This document shows positions 1 through 10,967 of a DNA stretch of 64,000 nucleotides, piece after piece. Under the pieces are notes generated by a model that worked only from the letters and a program-made list of their open reading frames with translations, made no database searches and had not been told where the DNA came from. This stretch comes from an uncultured Rhodospirillales bacterium (GTDB lineage Bacteria > Pseudomonadota > Alphaproteobacteria > Acetobacterales > Acetobacteraceae). Both the position numbers and the translations under genes were made by a program. The first letter of the stretch is position 1; every line of letters begins with the position of its first letter. The DNA lies in the NCBI GenBank assembly GCA_903928895.1, contig CAIYSR010000043.1, positions 62,001-126,000 of the forward strand, written 5' to 3'.

Positions 1-787
1 CATCGCCACGTTGTTCGTGCGCAACCAGGTGCGCTCGATCCGCCGCCTCGCCAGCGCCGCCGAGGCCTTCGGGCTCGGCCGCGAGGTCGGCCCGATCAAG
101 CCGGAGGGCGCGACCGAGGTGCGCCAGGCCGCCGCCGCCTTCAACCGCATGCAGGAGCGGGTGAGCCGCTTCCTCGCCCAGCGCACGGAGATGCTGGCCG
201 GGGTGTCGCACGACCTGCGCACTCCGCTGACCCGGCTGCGCCTGGCACTGGCGATGATGCCGCAGGACGCGGCGATCGCCCAGGATGTCGCCGACATGAC
301 CGGCGATGTCGCCGAGATGGAGCGCCTGATCGAGGCCTATCTCGCCTTCGCCCGCGGCGAGGGCAGCGAAAAGGCCGAACCGGTCGACCTCGGCAGGCTG
401 CTCGCCGAACTGGTCGGTGCTGCCCACCGCGCCGGACGTGAAGTGGCGATGCAGGCGGAGACCGACCTGACCGTGCGGCTTCGCCCCGGCGCGTTTCGCC
501 GTGCCCTGACCAATCTGCTCGACAATGCCGGCCGCCACGCCAGCCACGTCGCGGTGCGCGCCGCCCGTCAGGGCGACCGCTTCGTCGAGCTTACGGTGGA
601 CGATGACGGGCCGGGCGTTCCGCGCGAGCGGCGCGAGACTGTGTTCAAGCCGTTCGAGTCCGGCACCGGCAGCACTGGCCTCGGCCTGACGATCGCGCGT
701 GACATCGTGCGCGCCCATGGCGGCGAGATCACCCTGGAGGACAGCCCGATGGGCGGGCTGCGCGCGCGCATCCGGGTGCCGTTCTAG
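1..787 (+). CDS. EnvZ-like sensor histidine kinase (3' part)
   Basis: This is the cytoplasmic part of an inner-membrane two-component sensor kinase. The frame is open to the left edge, so the sensor domain and first membrane segments are missing. What remains starts in the HAMP linker. It continues with the HisKA box AGVSHDLRTPLTRLRLAL carrying the phospho-accepting His, the N box NLLDNAGRHA, the G1 box DDGPGVP, the F box FKPFE and the G2 box GLGLTIARD. All ATP-binding boxes are intact, so the enzyme should be active. The HisKA and HAMP regions resemble EnvZ closely; the partner regulator (OmpR-like) is presumably just upstream. Its stop codon overlaps that of the convergent glycosyltransferase. 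Confidence 0.9.
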   Translation, partial: IATLFVRNQVRSIRRLASAAEAFGLGREVGPIKPEGATEVRQAAAAFNRMQERVSRFLAQRTEMLAGVSHDLRTPLTRLRLALAMMPQDAAIAQDVADMTGDVAEMERLIEAYLAFARGEGSEKAEPVDLGRLLAELVGAAHRAGREVAMQAETDLTVRLRPGAFRRALTNLLDNAGRHASHVAVRAARQGDRFVELTVDDDGPGVPRERRETVFKPFESGTGSTGLGLTIARDIVRAHGGEITLEDSPMGGLRARIRVPF

Positions 788-1920
788 ACCCAAAGGCGGG
801 CGAGGGCTGAGTCCACGGCCGCAGTCAGGTGCAGCAGGGGCACGGACCAGAACCGGGTGCCCGGACCGCTCTCGGCGCGGCCGACCACCGCGTCGTAGCG
901 CAGCGCGAGGACGGCGGCGAGGTGGCGGAAGCACCAGTTCACCCAGGAATCCATGTGCAGTTCGACCACCACGGTGCCAGGCCGCGCGAAGACGAGGTTG
1001 GCGAGCCCCGCCCCGTGCGGGGCCACGATGGCTTCCGCCCCGGCGAACAGCGCGATCTGCGCGGCGAGCGGCATGCCCTCCAGCCGGATCGCGACGAAGC
1101 CGAATTGGGCCAGGGCTGCGACGACGGCATCCTCGTTGCGCAGGCAGCGATGAGCGCCGGGCCGGCGGTCCGCCGCGCGCCGGTCGATATAGATGCGCCG
1201 CGGCAGATTGCCCGACTCCGGATCGCCGCGCATCCGGGCGAAGAACGGGACGAGGCAGGGGTGGGGCAGGTGGAACCCGGTGACCGACCACGGCACCGTC
1301 AGCCGCTCCACCCGGTAGGTTGCGGCGGGCGCGACCGGCTCAATTCGGCGGCCCTGGACGAGCCCAATGCGGGCCAGCCCGTCCTGGCCGACGGAATCCA
1401 GTTGCTGCGGCACGAGCACTGCGTCATGCGCGGCCAGCACCTCGGCCGGCACCGGGGCCAGGCGGCCGATTCCCTCCAGAGTCCAGTGATAGTAGTTACC
1501 GAAATTGCCGCCGAGCAGGCTCAGCCAGGTGCCGGGCAGGTCGATGATCGTTGCGGCGTCCGGCAGGGCGACGGCGTTGCCGAGATCGCGGTAGGCGTTC
1601 AGTTCGGGCGCCGTCTGCTGGAGCGTGTCGGCCACCACGGCGCCGCCGGCGATGACGATCCCGGCGTCGGAGTGCACCAGCACATCGCTGAATGTCACGA
1701 GCCAGGGCGTCACCGATCGGTAGGAGGCGGAGTCCCAGCCGTACCCGGGCGGCAGCACCTCCGCGCTGTGCGCGTGCGGGAACATGTGCTGCCCGGCGGC
1801 GAGCGGCGGCAGCACCACGGTCTCCGCCGTGCCGAGCGGACGGGCCGCGATATGGCGCGCGGAGGCCGGATCATGCAACAGGTCGGTCGTTGTTCGCTTG
1901 GGGAACCCGACCGATGGCAC
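784..1920 (-). CDS. GT61-family (DUF563) glycosyltransferase
   Basis: A putative glycosyltransferase of about 378 residues, probably acting on cell-surface polysaccharide or glycan. The C-terminal half carries the motif APHGAGLANLVFA followed by a V-V-E-L strand, which is diagnostic of the DUF563/GT61 family. Upstream, the segment GNFGNYYHWTLEG is also typical. The open frame extends further 5', but that part is antisense-like sequence inside ppdK. I therefore chose the GTG at 1920, four bases after the ppdK stop, which makes the two genes co-directional and probably co-transcribed. The ribosome site is weak, so a later start is possible. Donor and acceptor cannot be told from sequence. Confidence 0.8.
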   Translation of the reverse strand: MPSVGFPKRTTTDLLHDPASARHIAARPLGTAETVVLPPLAAGQHMFPHAHSAEVLPPGYGWDSASYRSVTPWLVTFSDVLVHSDAGIVIAGGAVVADTLQQTAPELNAYRDLGNAVALPDAATIIDLPGTWLSLLGGNFGNYYHWTLEGIGRLAPVPAEVLAAHDAVLVPQQLDSVGQDGLARIGLVQGRRIEPVAPAATYRVERLTVPWSVTGFHLPHPCLVPFFARMRGDPESGNLPRRIYIDRRAADRRPGAHRCLRNEDAVVAALAQFGFVAIRLEGMPLAAQIALFAGAEAIVAPHGAGLANLVFARPGTVVVELHMDSWVNWCFRHLAAVLALRYDAVVGRAESGPGTRFWSVPLLHLTAAVDSALARLWV

Positions 1921-1924
1921 GAAG

Positions 1925-4597
<2,673 letters not shown>

Positions 4598-4621
4598 CGA
4601 CTCAAATCTCCCTGGCTTGAA

Positions 4622-4675
4622 GGCAAGGCCAGGGCGCTGCCCTGGACCCGCTGGGGCCTTAAGGCCCCAGACCCC
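4622..4675 (+). repeat. dispersed double-palindrome repeat, copy 1
   Basis: A 54-base intergenic element made of two palindromes: GGCCAGGGCGCTGCCCTGG followed by ACCCGCTGGGGCC and its mirror GGCCCCAGACCCC. It is almost identical, in opposite orientation, to the copy at 50931-50994, and shares architecture with the one at 30176-30239. It sits between the convergent/tandem ends of glyS and ppdK and could form stable hairpins that stop transcription or protect mRNA ends. Confidence 0.8.
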
Positions 4676-4722
4676 ATCCGTTTTACGTCAGCCTCAGCAC
4701 TGCAACCATTATGCCACTGTTT

Positions 4723-6774
4723 TCAGCCCTCGATGCGCGCGAAATCCGCAACGCTATGCATCGTCTCCCGAACCCTGGAAAGGAGAAGCAGACGATTGTG
4801 GCGCAATTGAGCTTCCGGATTGTTGACGGTCACCGCAGAGAAGAACGTATCTAGAGGCTGTCGGAGGCGAGCTAGGTGGCCTGCCGCGAGCCTGTACTCT
4901 CGCTCATTGAGAAACATATTCACATAGGAACGGACATCAACAAGCTGATGGTTAAGGTCACTCTCCGAAGGGTCAACAAACAACCGCTCGTTCACCTCGC
5001 CTTCAAACGGAGCTCCGTTCTTTTTTTCTTCGGCATCAAGAATTTTCGTGGCGCGTCGGTATCCTGCAATCAAATTCTCGCCTGCCTCGGTACCCAGCAT
5101 CTCGGAGATGGCATCAAATCGGCTCAAGACCTGAAGTAGATCGTCACTATGACCCGGCGTAAGCACGGCATTCAACGCATCATAGCGTCCCCCCTCGCTT
5201 CGAATTTGAACCCGTAAACGTTCGATCAGGAAACTGAAAACATCGTCAACGTCAGACGTCCCAGGTATGCTCTCAGTAGCTCTATCGATCACGGAGCGAA
5301 GGGGAAGACGAAGCTTACGCTCGCGAACGATGCGGATTACCCCGAGCGCCGCGCGTCGCAAAGCAAACGGATCCCCAGAGCCTGTCGGCTTTTCCCCAAT
5401 CGCGAAAAAACCCACGAGCATGTCGATCTTGTCTGCGAGTGCCACAGTGAGACCGACTTGGTTTCTTGGAACCTCGTCCGAAGGTCCCTTCGGGGAATAG
5501 TGATCCTGGATAGCAAGGGCAACCGCACGATCCTCTCCGTCAGCCAATGCATAATAGCCGCCCATCACCCCCTGCAACTCTGGAAACTCGCCAACCATAC
5601 CAGTTGATAGATCAGCCTTAGCCAGGCGAGCAGCACGCCTCACGTGGATATAATGAGCGCGGGTATGATCGGCCAAATACAGAGAAAGCTTCTCGATGCG
5701 GCGGACGCGGTCGCCCTGGGTCCCTAGCTTGGCGTGGAACGTCACCTTGTCGAGCGCCGCGACACGGCTTTCGAGGGTGGCATTGCGGTCAAGGTCCCAG
5801 AAGTGCCTTGCATCGGCGAAGCGGGCACGCAGGACGCGTTCGTTGCCGGCCACCATGGCAGCGCCGCCATCGGTCGGCGGAATGTTGGCGATGAAGGCAA
5901 AACGCGCCGCCGCTTTGCTGTTTGCGTCGCAAAGCGCGAAATAGCGCTGGTTCACCCGCATCGAGACCTGCATCACTTCGGCCGGCAGGTCCATGTAAGC
6001 GGCGTCGATGCGGCCGAGATAGGGGACGGGCCATTCGACCAGGCCGGTCACCTCGTCGAGCAGGCCCTCGTCCCGCACAATCCTGAGCCCCTCGGCGGCG
6101 GCGAGGGATGCGAGGCCGGCGTCGATCAAAGCGCGGCGCTCGGCGGCCTGCACGATGACATGGCGGGCGCGCAGCTTCTCGGCCCAATCCGTGCACCCGG
6201 TGACGGCGAAGGCGCCGGGCGAGAGGAAGCGGTGGCCCTCGGTTAGATTGTCGGAGACGAGGCCGTGGCCGTCATCCACACCGTCGCGCAGGTCGAACGG
6301 CACCACCGCGCCATCGAGCAGGCAGACGATGCGGCGCAGCGGGCGCACCCAGGTGAAGCCGCTCGATCCGCCCCAGCGCATGGATTTCGGCCAGGGAAAC
6401 TTGCGCAGCACGGCGGGGACGGCGGCGGCGACCAGGGCCGCGGCATCGACGCCGGGCACCACCTTGTCGAGCACCCAGAAATCGCCTTCCTCGCGCAGCT
6501 GCCCCTTCGCCGCGCCATGCTTGCGCAGGAAGCCGGTGAGGGCCTGTTCCGGCGCGTTGCGGCGCGGGCCGCGCTCGCTGCTGCGGCTTTCGGGGACGGA
6601 GCCGGCGACTTCGGCGGCCAAAGCGATGCGGCGCGGGCCGTAGAATGTCTCCACGGATCGCGGCGCCAGCGCCGCCAGCGCCTCCCCCAGCAGCCGCGCC
6701 AGATCGTCGGCCCCGCGCGCCTGCATGCGCGCGGGGATTTCCTCGCTGAAAAGCTCAATGAAAAACTCAGACAT
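4723..6774 (-). CDS. glyS: glycine--tRNA ligase beta subunit
   Basis: Beta subunit of the bacterial alpha2-beta2 glycyl-tRNA synthetase, which charges tRNA-Gly together with GlyQ. The 683-residue length and the N-terminus SEFFIELFSEEIPARMQARG are typical. The gene starts one base after the vapC stop. It is unusual in base composition: codons from residue 1 to about 358 are strongly GC-rich like the neighbours, whereas from about position 5700 down to the stop the sequence is markedly more AT-rich with relaxed third positions. The reading frame and protein similarity continue across the junction, so the gene looks functional but mosaic, as if its 3' half was replaced by homologous recombination from a lower-GC relative. 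Confidence 0.96.
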   Translation of the reverse strand: MSEFFIELFSEEIPARMQARGADDLARLLGEALAALAPRSVETFYGPRRIALAAEVAGSVPESRSSERGPRRNAPEQALTGFLRKHGAAKGQLREEGDFWVLDKVVPGVDAAALVAAAVPAVLRKFPWPKSMRWGGSSGFTWVRPLRRIVCLLDGAVVPFDLRDGVDDGHGLVSDNLTEGHRFLSPGAFAVTGCTDWAEKLRARHVIVQAAERRALIDAGLASLAAAEGLRIVRDEGLLDEVTGLVEWPVPYLGRIDAAYMDLPAEVMQVSMRVNQRYFALCDANSKAAARFAFIANIPPTDGGAAMVAGNERVLRARFADARHFWDLDRNATLESRVAALDKVTFHAKLGTQGDRVRRIEKLSLYLADHTRAHYIHVRRAARLAKADLSTGMVGEFPELQGVMGGYYALADGEDRAVALAIQDHYSPKGPSDEVPRNQVGLTVALADKIDMLVGFFAIGEKPTGSGDPFALRRAALGVIRIVRERKLRLPLRSVIDRATESIPGTSDVDDVFSFLIERLRVQIRSEGGRYDALNAVLTPGHSDDLLQVLSRFDAISEMLGTEAGENLIAGYRRATKILDAEEKKNGAPFEGEVNERLFVDPSESDLNHQLVDVRSYVNMFLNEREYRLAAGHLARLRQPLDTFFSAVTVNNPEAQLRHNRLLLLSRVRETMHSVADFARIEG

Positions 6775-6775
6775 G

Positions 6776-7171
6776 TCAGACCTTCAGCGCCAGCGCGATA
6801 TCGGTGTGAATGAAGTCATCGCCCTTGCACAGCAAGGGTTCGCGCGTCTGGCGCGCCAGCGCATAGGAGAAGCAATCGCCATAGTTCAACCGCGCGCGAT
6901 GCACCCCGCGGCCGAACCGCGCGTGGGCGTCACGCGCGATGCGCGCAAGGTCCGCCGAAACCGGGACGATTTCGATCGCGAGTTCCGCGATCAGCGCGCC
7001 GAAACGCCCGGCCAGGTCCGGATTGCGATGGCGATCGACGATGATCCCGCTCTCCAGCCAGGTCGCCGAGGACATCAGCAGTCGTTGGGCGTCGACCATC
7101 GCCTCCACAATCGCGGGCTCGTCCGGCTCGTTGAGGATGATGGCCATGATGGCCGAACTGTCCACGATCAC
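6776..7171 (-). CDS. vapC: VapC-type PIN-domain ribonuclease toxin
   Basis: Toxin of a type II toxin-antitoxin pair. VapC enzymes are Mg-dependent RNases that cut tRNA or rRNA. The 131-residue protein is a complete PIN domain: MIVDSSAIMAI with the first acidic residue, WLESGI with the second, and NYGDCFSYALA plus LCKGDDF supplying the last acidic residues. All active-site acids are present, so it should be active when freed from VapB. It begins at a GTG that overlaps the vapB stop (GTGA), indicating translational coupling. It ends one base before the glyS start, so the module sits inside the glyQ-glyS locus. Confidence 0.92.
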   Translation of the reverse strand: MIVDSSAIMAIILNEPDEPAIVEAMVDAQRLLMSSATWLESGIIVDRHRNPDLAGRFGALIAELAIEIVPVSADLARIARDAHARFGRGVHRARLNYGDCFSYALARQTREPLLCKGDDFIHTDIALALKV

Positions 7172-7428
7172 TTCGGCAAGCCGTCCTCGTCATAGATCCA
7201 GCCATGATCGGACGTCGGCAGCGGCGTGCCCATCCCGGCCCGGATTTCGGCGGCAATCGCTCGGATGCGCGCCAGCCGGGCCTCGCGCCCACGCGTTGCG
7301 CGCTCCCGCGCCAGCCGCTCGCGCACCGCTTCCGTCACCGCCGCGGTCAGGCTCTCGCCGGTCAATTCAGACAATTCGGAGGCGAGGCGATAGGCGTCCT
7401 CGCTTTTGATGTTGAGCTGCGTGCCCAT
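7168..7428 (-). CDS. vapB: VapB-type antitoxin (Rv0623/PSK-like)
   Basis: Small antitoxin (86 residues) of the family paired with PIN toxins. The N-terminal half MGTQLNIKSEDAYRLASELS is the DNA-binding arm of the PF07704-like family. The C-terminal tail with TSDHGWIYDEDGLPK is the toxin-neutralising segment. It is expected to bind VapC and to repress its own promoter. The short AT-richer stretch between this gene and glyQ (7429-7484) contains a loose inverted repeat, GTTATC and GATATAC, that could be its operator. The gene overlaps vapC by four bases. Confidence 0.9.
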   Translation of the reverse strand: MGTQLNIKSEDAYRLASELSELTGESLTAAVTEAVRERLARERATRGREARLARIRAIAAEIRAGMGTPLPTSDHGWIYDEDGLPK

Positions 7429-7484
7429 GGGTTTGGTAGAACCGTTCCGTTATCAGGTAGATATACGCCTAGCAACACCCTGTG

Positions 7485-8357
7485 TCACGCGCTTTCCTCC
7501 CCGACCCACGCCTCGCAGCACCCCTTCGCCAGCGTCCGCACCCGGGCGATGTAGCTGGCCCGCTCCGTCACGCTGATAACCCCGCGGGCATCGAGCAGAT
7601 TGAACAAATGGCTCGCCTTGATGCACTGGTCGTAGGCCGGCAGCGCCAGTTTGCGCTCTCCGCCCAACAGAGCCGTGCATTCGGCCTCGGCGTCGGCAAA
7701 GTGTCGCGCCAGCATCGCCGTGTCCGCGCGCTCGAAATTATAGGCGCTGTATTCCCGCTCTGCGCGGAGGAACACATCGCCGTATTTCACCCCGCGGCCG
7801 TTGAAATCGAGGTCGTAAACCCGCTCGACATTCTGCACATACATCGCCAGGCGCTCGAGCCCGTAGGTCATCTCGAAGCTCGGATGCACCACGGCGATGC
7901 CGCCGACCTGCTGGAAATAGGTGAACTGACCGACTTCCATGCCGTCGCACCAGACCTCCCAGCCCAGCCCCCAGGCGCCGAGGGTGGGACTTTCCCAGTC
8001 ATCCTCGACGAAGCGGAAATCATGGACCAGGGGGTCAAGCCCGAGCGCCTTGTAGCTCGCCAGCAGCAGCGCCTGGGCGTCCGCGGGCGAGGGTTTCATG
8101 ATGACCTGGTATTGGTAGTAGTGCTGCAACCGGTTGGGGTTTTCGCCGTAGCGCCCATCGGTCGGCCGGCGCGAGGGTTGCACGTAGGCCGCCCGCCATT
8201 CGCCGCTGCCGAGCGCGCGCAGCGTGGTGGCGGGGTGGAAGGTGCCCGCGCCCATTTCCATGTCGAACGGCTGCAGGATCACGCAGCCCTGGGCGGACCA
8301 GAAATTGTGCAGCCGCAGGATCAACTCCTGGAAGCTGGGCGGAGAAGCGGAGGTCAT
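7485..8357 (-). CDS. glyQ: glycine--tRNA ligase alpha subunit
   Basis: Catalytic alpha subunit of glycyl-tRNA synthetase, class II. The protein (290 residues from the ATG at 8357) contains the family hallmarks [20 protein letters not shown] and [19 protein letters not shown], where the motif-2 arginine contacts ATP. A TTG further upstream is in frame, but the ATG start agrees with family length. It lies upstream of vapBC and glyS on the same strand, and the three units are probably partly co-transcribed. Its own promoter would be in the gap shared with the divergent DUF2076 gene. The base composition is uniform and GC-rich, unlike the 3' half of glyS. Confidence 0.96.
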   Translation of the reverse strand: MTSASPPSFQELILRLHNFWSAQGCVILQPFDMEMGAGTFHPATTLRALGSGEWRAAYVQPSRRPTDGRYGENPNRLQHYYQYQVIMKPSPADAQALLLASYKALGLDPLVHDFRFVEDDWESPTLGAWGLGWEVWCDGMEVGQFTYFQQVGGIAVVHPSFEMTYGLERLAMYVQNVERVYDLDFNGRGVKYGDVFLRAEREYSAYNFERADTAMLARHFADAEAECTALLGGERKLALPAYDQCIKASHLFNLLDARGVISVTERASYIARVRTLAKGCCEAWVGEESA

Positions 8358-8538
8358 GTGCGGCGGCGTCTCGTTGTTCTTTGATGCGGCGCACAATACG
8401 GGCAGGGCCGGAAGGTCACAAGCCGATGATGAAGCAGGCCTCTCCGAGGTTTAACTTGCGGCTCGCCCGCCATCTCCCCACATCATGCGGCGTGACCTTG
8501 CCGCGGGGCTTCCCCCCGGCGCAACAGGGATGGGAATG

Positions 8539-9450
8539 ATGACCAACGAGGAACGCGACCTCATCCAGAACTTCATCGCCCGTGTCGGCGGCGCGCCGGC
8601 CGGCAACTTCTCCTCGCTGCCAGCGGTGCAGTCCAATCTGCCGCCGATCGACCGCGAGGCCGATGGCCATATCGCCGAGTTGTTCAACCGCTACCCCGAG
8701 GCACGCTATCGCATTACCCAACTCGCCTTCGTGCAGGAGCATGCACTGGCCGAGATGCAAAACCAGCTTGCCCGCGCCCAGGCCGACTTGCAGGCCGCGC
8801 GCCAGCAGGTCCAGCAGCTTCAGCAGCAGAGCGCACCCGCCGCTTCACCATGGGGCGCCGCCGCTTCTCCCCAGCCGCAAATGCCGCCCCAGCCCCAGTC
8901 GTCGCGCGGCTTCCTCGGCGGCCTGTTCGGCGGCAGCCAGCAGGCCGCGCCGCCGCCGCCGCAGTATCAGCAGCCCGCCTATGCGCCGCCGCCGCAATAC
9001 GCCCCACAATACGCCCCGCCGCCGCAATACGCGCCTGGCTACCAGCCCGGCATGTTCCAGCGCAGCGGCTCGGGTTTCCTCGGCTCGGCGCTGACCACCG
9101 CGGCCGGCGTCGCCGGCGGCATGGTGGCGGGCAACGCGCTGATGAACCTGTTCTCGGGCAGCCACTCGGCCGGCTACGGGGGCGGCTCCGGCGGCGGCTT
9201 CGGATCGGGCACCGGCTTTACCCCTCAGCCCACCACCTACGTGCCGGTGTCGCAGCCCGACACGTCTTCCGCGTCGCCCTGGGCGAGCGCGCCCGACGGC
9301 TACGAAGTCGGCGGCCTCAGCAAGGACAGCACGGCCACGTCGGGCGGCGGCTGGCAGCAGGCGGCGTCCGATGGCGGCTGGCAGGATGCGCCCGCGTCGG
9401 ATGGGGGCGGCTGGGAAGACGCCGGCGGCGGTGGCAGCGACGATCCATAA
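8539..9450 (+). CDS. DUF2076 family protein
   Basis: Conserved proteobacterial protein of unknown function, 303 residues from the ATG at 8539, which is preceded by AGGGA eight bases upstream. The start MTNEERDLIQNFIARVGGAP and the predicted helix with LAFVQEHALAEMQNQLARAQ are typical of DUF2076. A Q-rich coiled coil follows at residues 75-100. A Pro/Tyr/Gln-rich low-complexity region comes next, with repeated PPPQYAP units, then a glycine-rich stretch containing a short hydrophobic segment (AAGVAGGMVAGNALMNLF). The C-terminus is rich in GGW repeats and aspartate. No enzymatic motif is visible. The Tyr/Gln/Gly-rich tail suggests a disordered, possibly assembly-forming region. Confidence 0.85.
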   Translation: MTNEERDLIQNFIARVGGAPAGNFSSLPAVQSNLPPIDREADGHIAELFNRYPEARYRITQLAFVQEHALAEMQNQLARAQADLQAARQQVQQLQQQSAPAASPWGAAASPQPQMPPQPQSSRGFLGGLFGGSQQAAPPPPQYQQPAYAPPPQYAPQYAPPPQYAPGYQPGMFQRSGSGFLGSALTTAAGVAGGMVAGNALMNLFSGSHSAGYGGGSGGGFGSGTGFTPQPTTYVPVSQPDTSSASPWASAPDGYEVGGLSKDSTATSGGGWQQAASDGGWQDAPASDGGGWEDAGGGGSDDP

Positions 9451-9498
9451 GCCGCACGCCTGATTCGCGTCCGCATGGCGGAGTGCTACGCTGCCACC

Positions 9499-10173
9499 AT
9501 GCGGATTCTCGCCCTCGACGGAGCCCTCGCCTGCTGCGCTGCCGCCGTCGTGATCGACGATCGGCTGGTTGCTGCGCACCAGGTGCGCGGCGCGCGCGGC
9601 CACGCCGCGGTCCTGCCCGGGTTGGTCGAAGCCGCCCTCGCCGGAGCCGGACTTACTGCGATGGAGCTCGACGCCATCGCCGTCACCATCGGCCCCGGCA
9701 GCTTCACCGGCCTGCGCGCGGCCCTGGCCCTGGCGCATGGGCTCGGCACTGCCGCCGGCTGCCCCGTGGTCGGGGTCAGCGTGGCGGAAGCGATGGCAGC
9801 GGCCCTGCCCAACCTGGGCGGGCGCGAACTGTGGGTTGCCATCGATAACCGCCGCGGCCGCATCTTTCTCCATCGCGCCGGCCAGGCGGGTGGCCTTTTC
9901 GCTCCCGAACCGACCGCCCTGGACGCCCTGCCCCGCGCCGAACGCCGCATCGCGGTGGCTGGCGACGCGGCCCCTGAGGTCGCCAGCCGCCTGGCCGCGC
10001 GCGAGACGGATGTGATGCTGACAGACCTTCGGCTGCCGCCGATCCGCCAGATCGCGCTGGTTGGGGCCGAGCGTCTGCGCGGCGAACGCCCGGCATTGCC
10101 GGCCCAGCCGCTTTATGTCGATCCGCCGGAAGCGAGACTGCCGCAAGGCGGCCTGCGTCCTGCGCCACGATGA
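9499..10173 (+). CDS. tsaB: tRNA t6A biosynthesis protein TsaB
   Basis: Non-catalytic ASKHA-fold partner of TsaD in making N6-threonylcarbamoyladenosine at position 37 of ANN-decoding tRNAs. The start MRILALDGALACCAAAVV is the phosphate-1 loop, and the segment ITIGPGSFTGLRAALALAHG (first residue Val in this protein) is the signature of TsaB. I chose the ATG at 9499; an in-frame ATG at 9475 adds eight residues unlike the family. The 224-residue length is normal. It overlaps rimI by four bases (ATGA), the common alphaproteobacterial tsaB-rimI pairing. Confidence 0.94.
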   Translation: MRILALDGALACCAAAVVIDDRLVAAHQVRGARGHAAVLPGLVEAALAGAGLTAMELDAIAVTIGPGSFTGLRAALALAHGLGTAAGCPVVGVSVAEAMAAALPNLGGRELWVAIDNRRGRIFLHRAGQAGGLFAPEPTALDALPRAERRIAVAGDAAPEVASRLAARETDVMLTDLRLPPIRQIALVGAERLRGERPALPAQPLYVDPPEARLPQGGLRPAPR

Positions 10174-10628
10174 TCCTCGCGGCACCAGCCCATGCCCCGG
10201 CCTTGGCCGCCATCCACGCTGCCGCCTACCCGCCGCACGAGGAACACCCCGGCGAGGCCTGGCCGGCAGCGGCCTTCGCCGCCCAGCTCGCTTCGCCCGG
10301 CAGCTTCGGCCTGATCGAGCTTGCCGGCGGCCTCATCCTCGCGCGCGTCGCCGCCGACGAGGCCGAGATCCTGACCCTTGCCGTCGCCCCCGCCGCGCGG
10401 CGCCGCGGCCTCGCCCGGGGACTGCTGGAAGGCGCGGTCGCCCTGGCCGGCATGCGCGGCGCCGCCGCCATGTATCTCGAGGTCTCCGAGGTCAACACGG
10501 CGGCCCGGTCACTGTACGAAACGTCGGCATTCCTGGCCATCGGCCGCCGCCGTCGTTACTATCCGGACGGCTCCGATGCACTTTTGATGCGGCGCAACAT
10601 TACTTGCGCCGCAACAGCAGCCGGGTGA
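10170..10628 (+). CDS. rimI: RimI-like GNAT N-acetyltransferase
   Basis: Acetyltransferase of the GNAT fold, placed as ribosomal-protein alanine N-acetyltransferase RimI because it is translationally coupled to tsaB. It has 152 residues. The acetyl-CoA binding loop is seen as VAPAARRRGLARGLLEGAV (motif A, R/Q-x-x-G-x-G/A). Motif B is YLEVSEVNTAARSLYETSAF, ending in the usual C-terminal GRRRRYYPDGSDALLM. The last 29 bases overlap the convergent TusA-like gene. Substrate assignment rests on context and similarity; RimI-like proteins can have broader targets. Confidence 0.88.
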   Translation: MILAAPAHAPALAAIHAAAYPPHEEHPGEAWPAAAFAAQLASPGSFGLIELAGGLILARVAADEAEILTLAVAPAARRRGLARGLLEGAVALAGMRGAAAMYLEVSEVNTAARSLYETSAFLAIGRRRRYYPDGSDALLMRRNITCAATAAG

Positions 10629-10878
10629 TCCCGCTCTCCGACTCGAGTGCCAGCACCGCATGGCCCTGCTCGGCCGCCGTGCGCGGCACATTGCGCAGCG
10701 GTTCCTCGCCTTGCAGCAAGACAAGCAGTGTCTGGCCAGACGACATTCGGTCAAGCGCCAGACGCACCCGCACGAAGGTCATCGGACAGGTCTCGCTCGT
10801 GATGTCGATTGTCCGATCGGGAATATTCGTAGCATCCGGACCGTCATTCCGGCCTTTGGCATCTGCCGGATTGGTCAT
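10600..10878 (-). CDS. TusA/SirA-like sulfur carrier protein
   Basis: Small cytoplasmic protein (92 residues from the ATG at 10878, which has GAGGAAG upstream) of the TusA/SirA/YedF superfamily. The central motif TSETCPMTFVRVRLALDRM contains the Cys-Pro pair that carries persulfide in characterised members. The remaining fold markers, MSSGQTLLVLLQGEEPLRNVP and a C-terminal strand, are present. It could deliver sulfur for tRNA thiolation or for a molybdoenzyme; the exact partner is not evident. The gene is convergent with rimI and overlaps its 3' end. It diverges from mucR across an AT-rich promoter region. Confidence 0.85.
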   Translation of the reverse strand: MTNPADAKGRNDGPDATNIPDRTIDITSETCPMTFVRVRLALDRMSSGQTLLVLLQGEEPLRNVPRTAAEQGHAVLALESESGITRLLLRRK

Positions 10879-10906
10879 CCGCCGGTCTTCCTCACTCGAA
10901 TAATGG

Positions 10907-10936
10907 TTGCACGACAACGCGAACGTCTCATATATG
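10907..10936 (+). promoter_or_regulatory. sigma70-type promoter for mucR
   Basis: TTGCAC at 10907-10912 and TATATG at 10931-10936 are separated by 18 bases in a locally AT-rich stretch. They lie 31 bases before the mucR start codon, which has AAAGGA as ribosome site. MucR/Ros proteins usually repress their own promoters at AT-rich sites, so autoregulation here is likely but inferred. Confidence 0.55.
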
Positions 10937-10967
10937 GGAGCAAATCTCAGACGGCAAAGGAAAACCA

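Noticed and set aside
8941-9030. PPQYAP-type codon repeats considered as a CRISPR-like or tandem DNA repeat
   Set aside because: They are short, in frame and irregular, and belong to the low-complexity tail of the DUF2076 protein.
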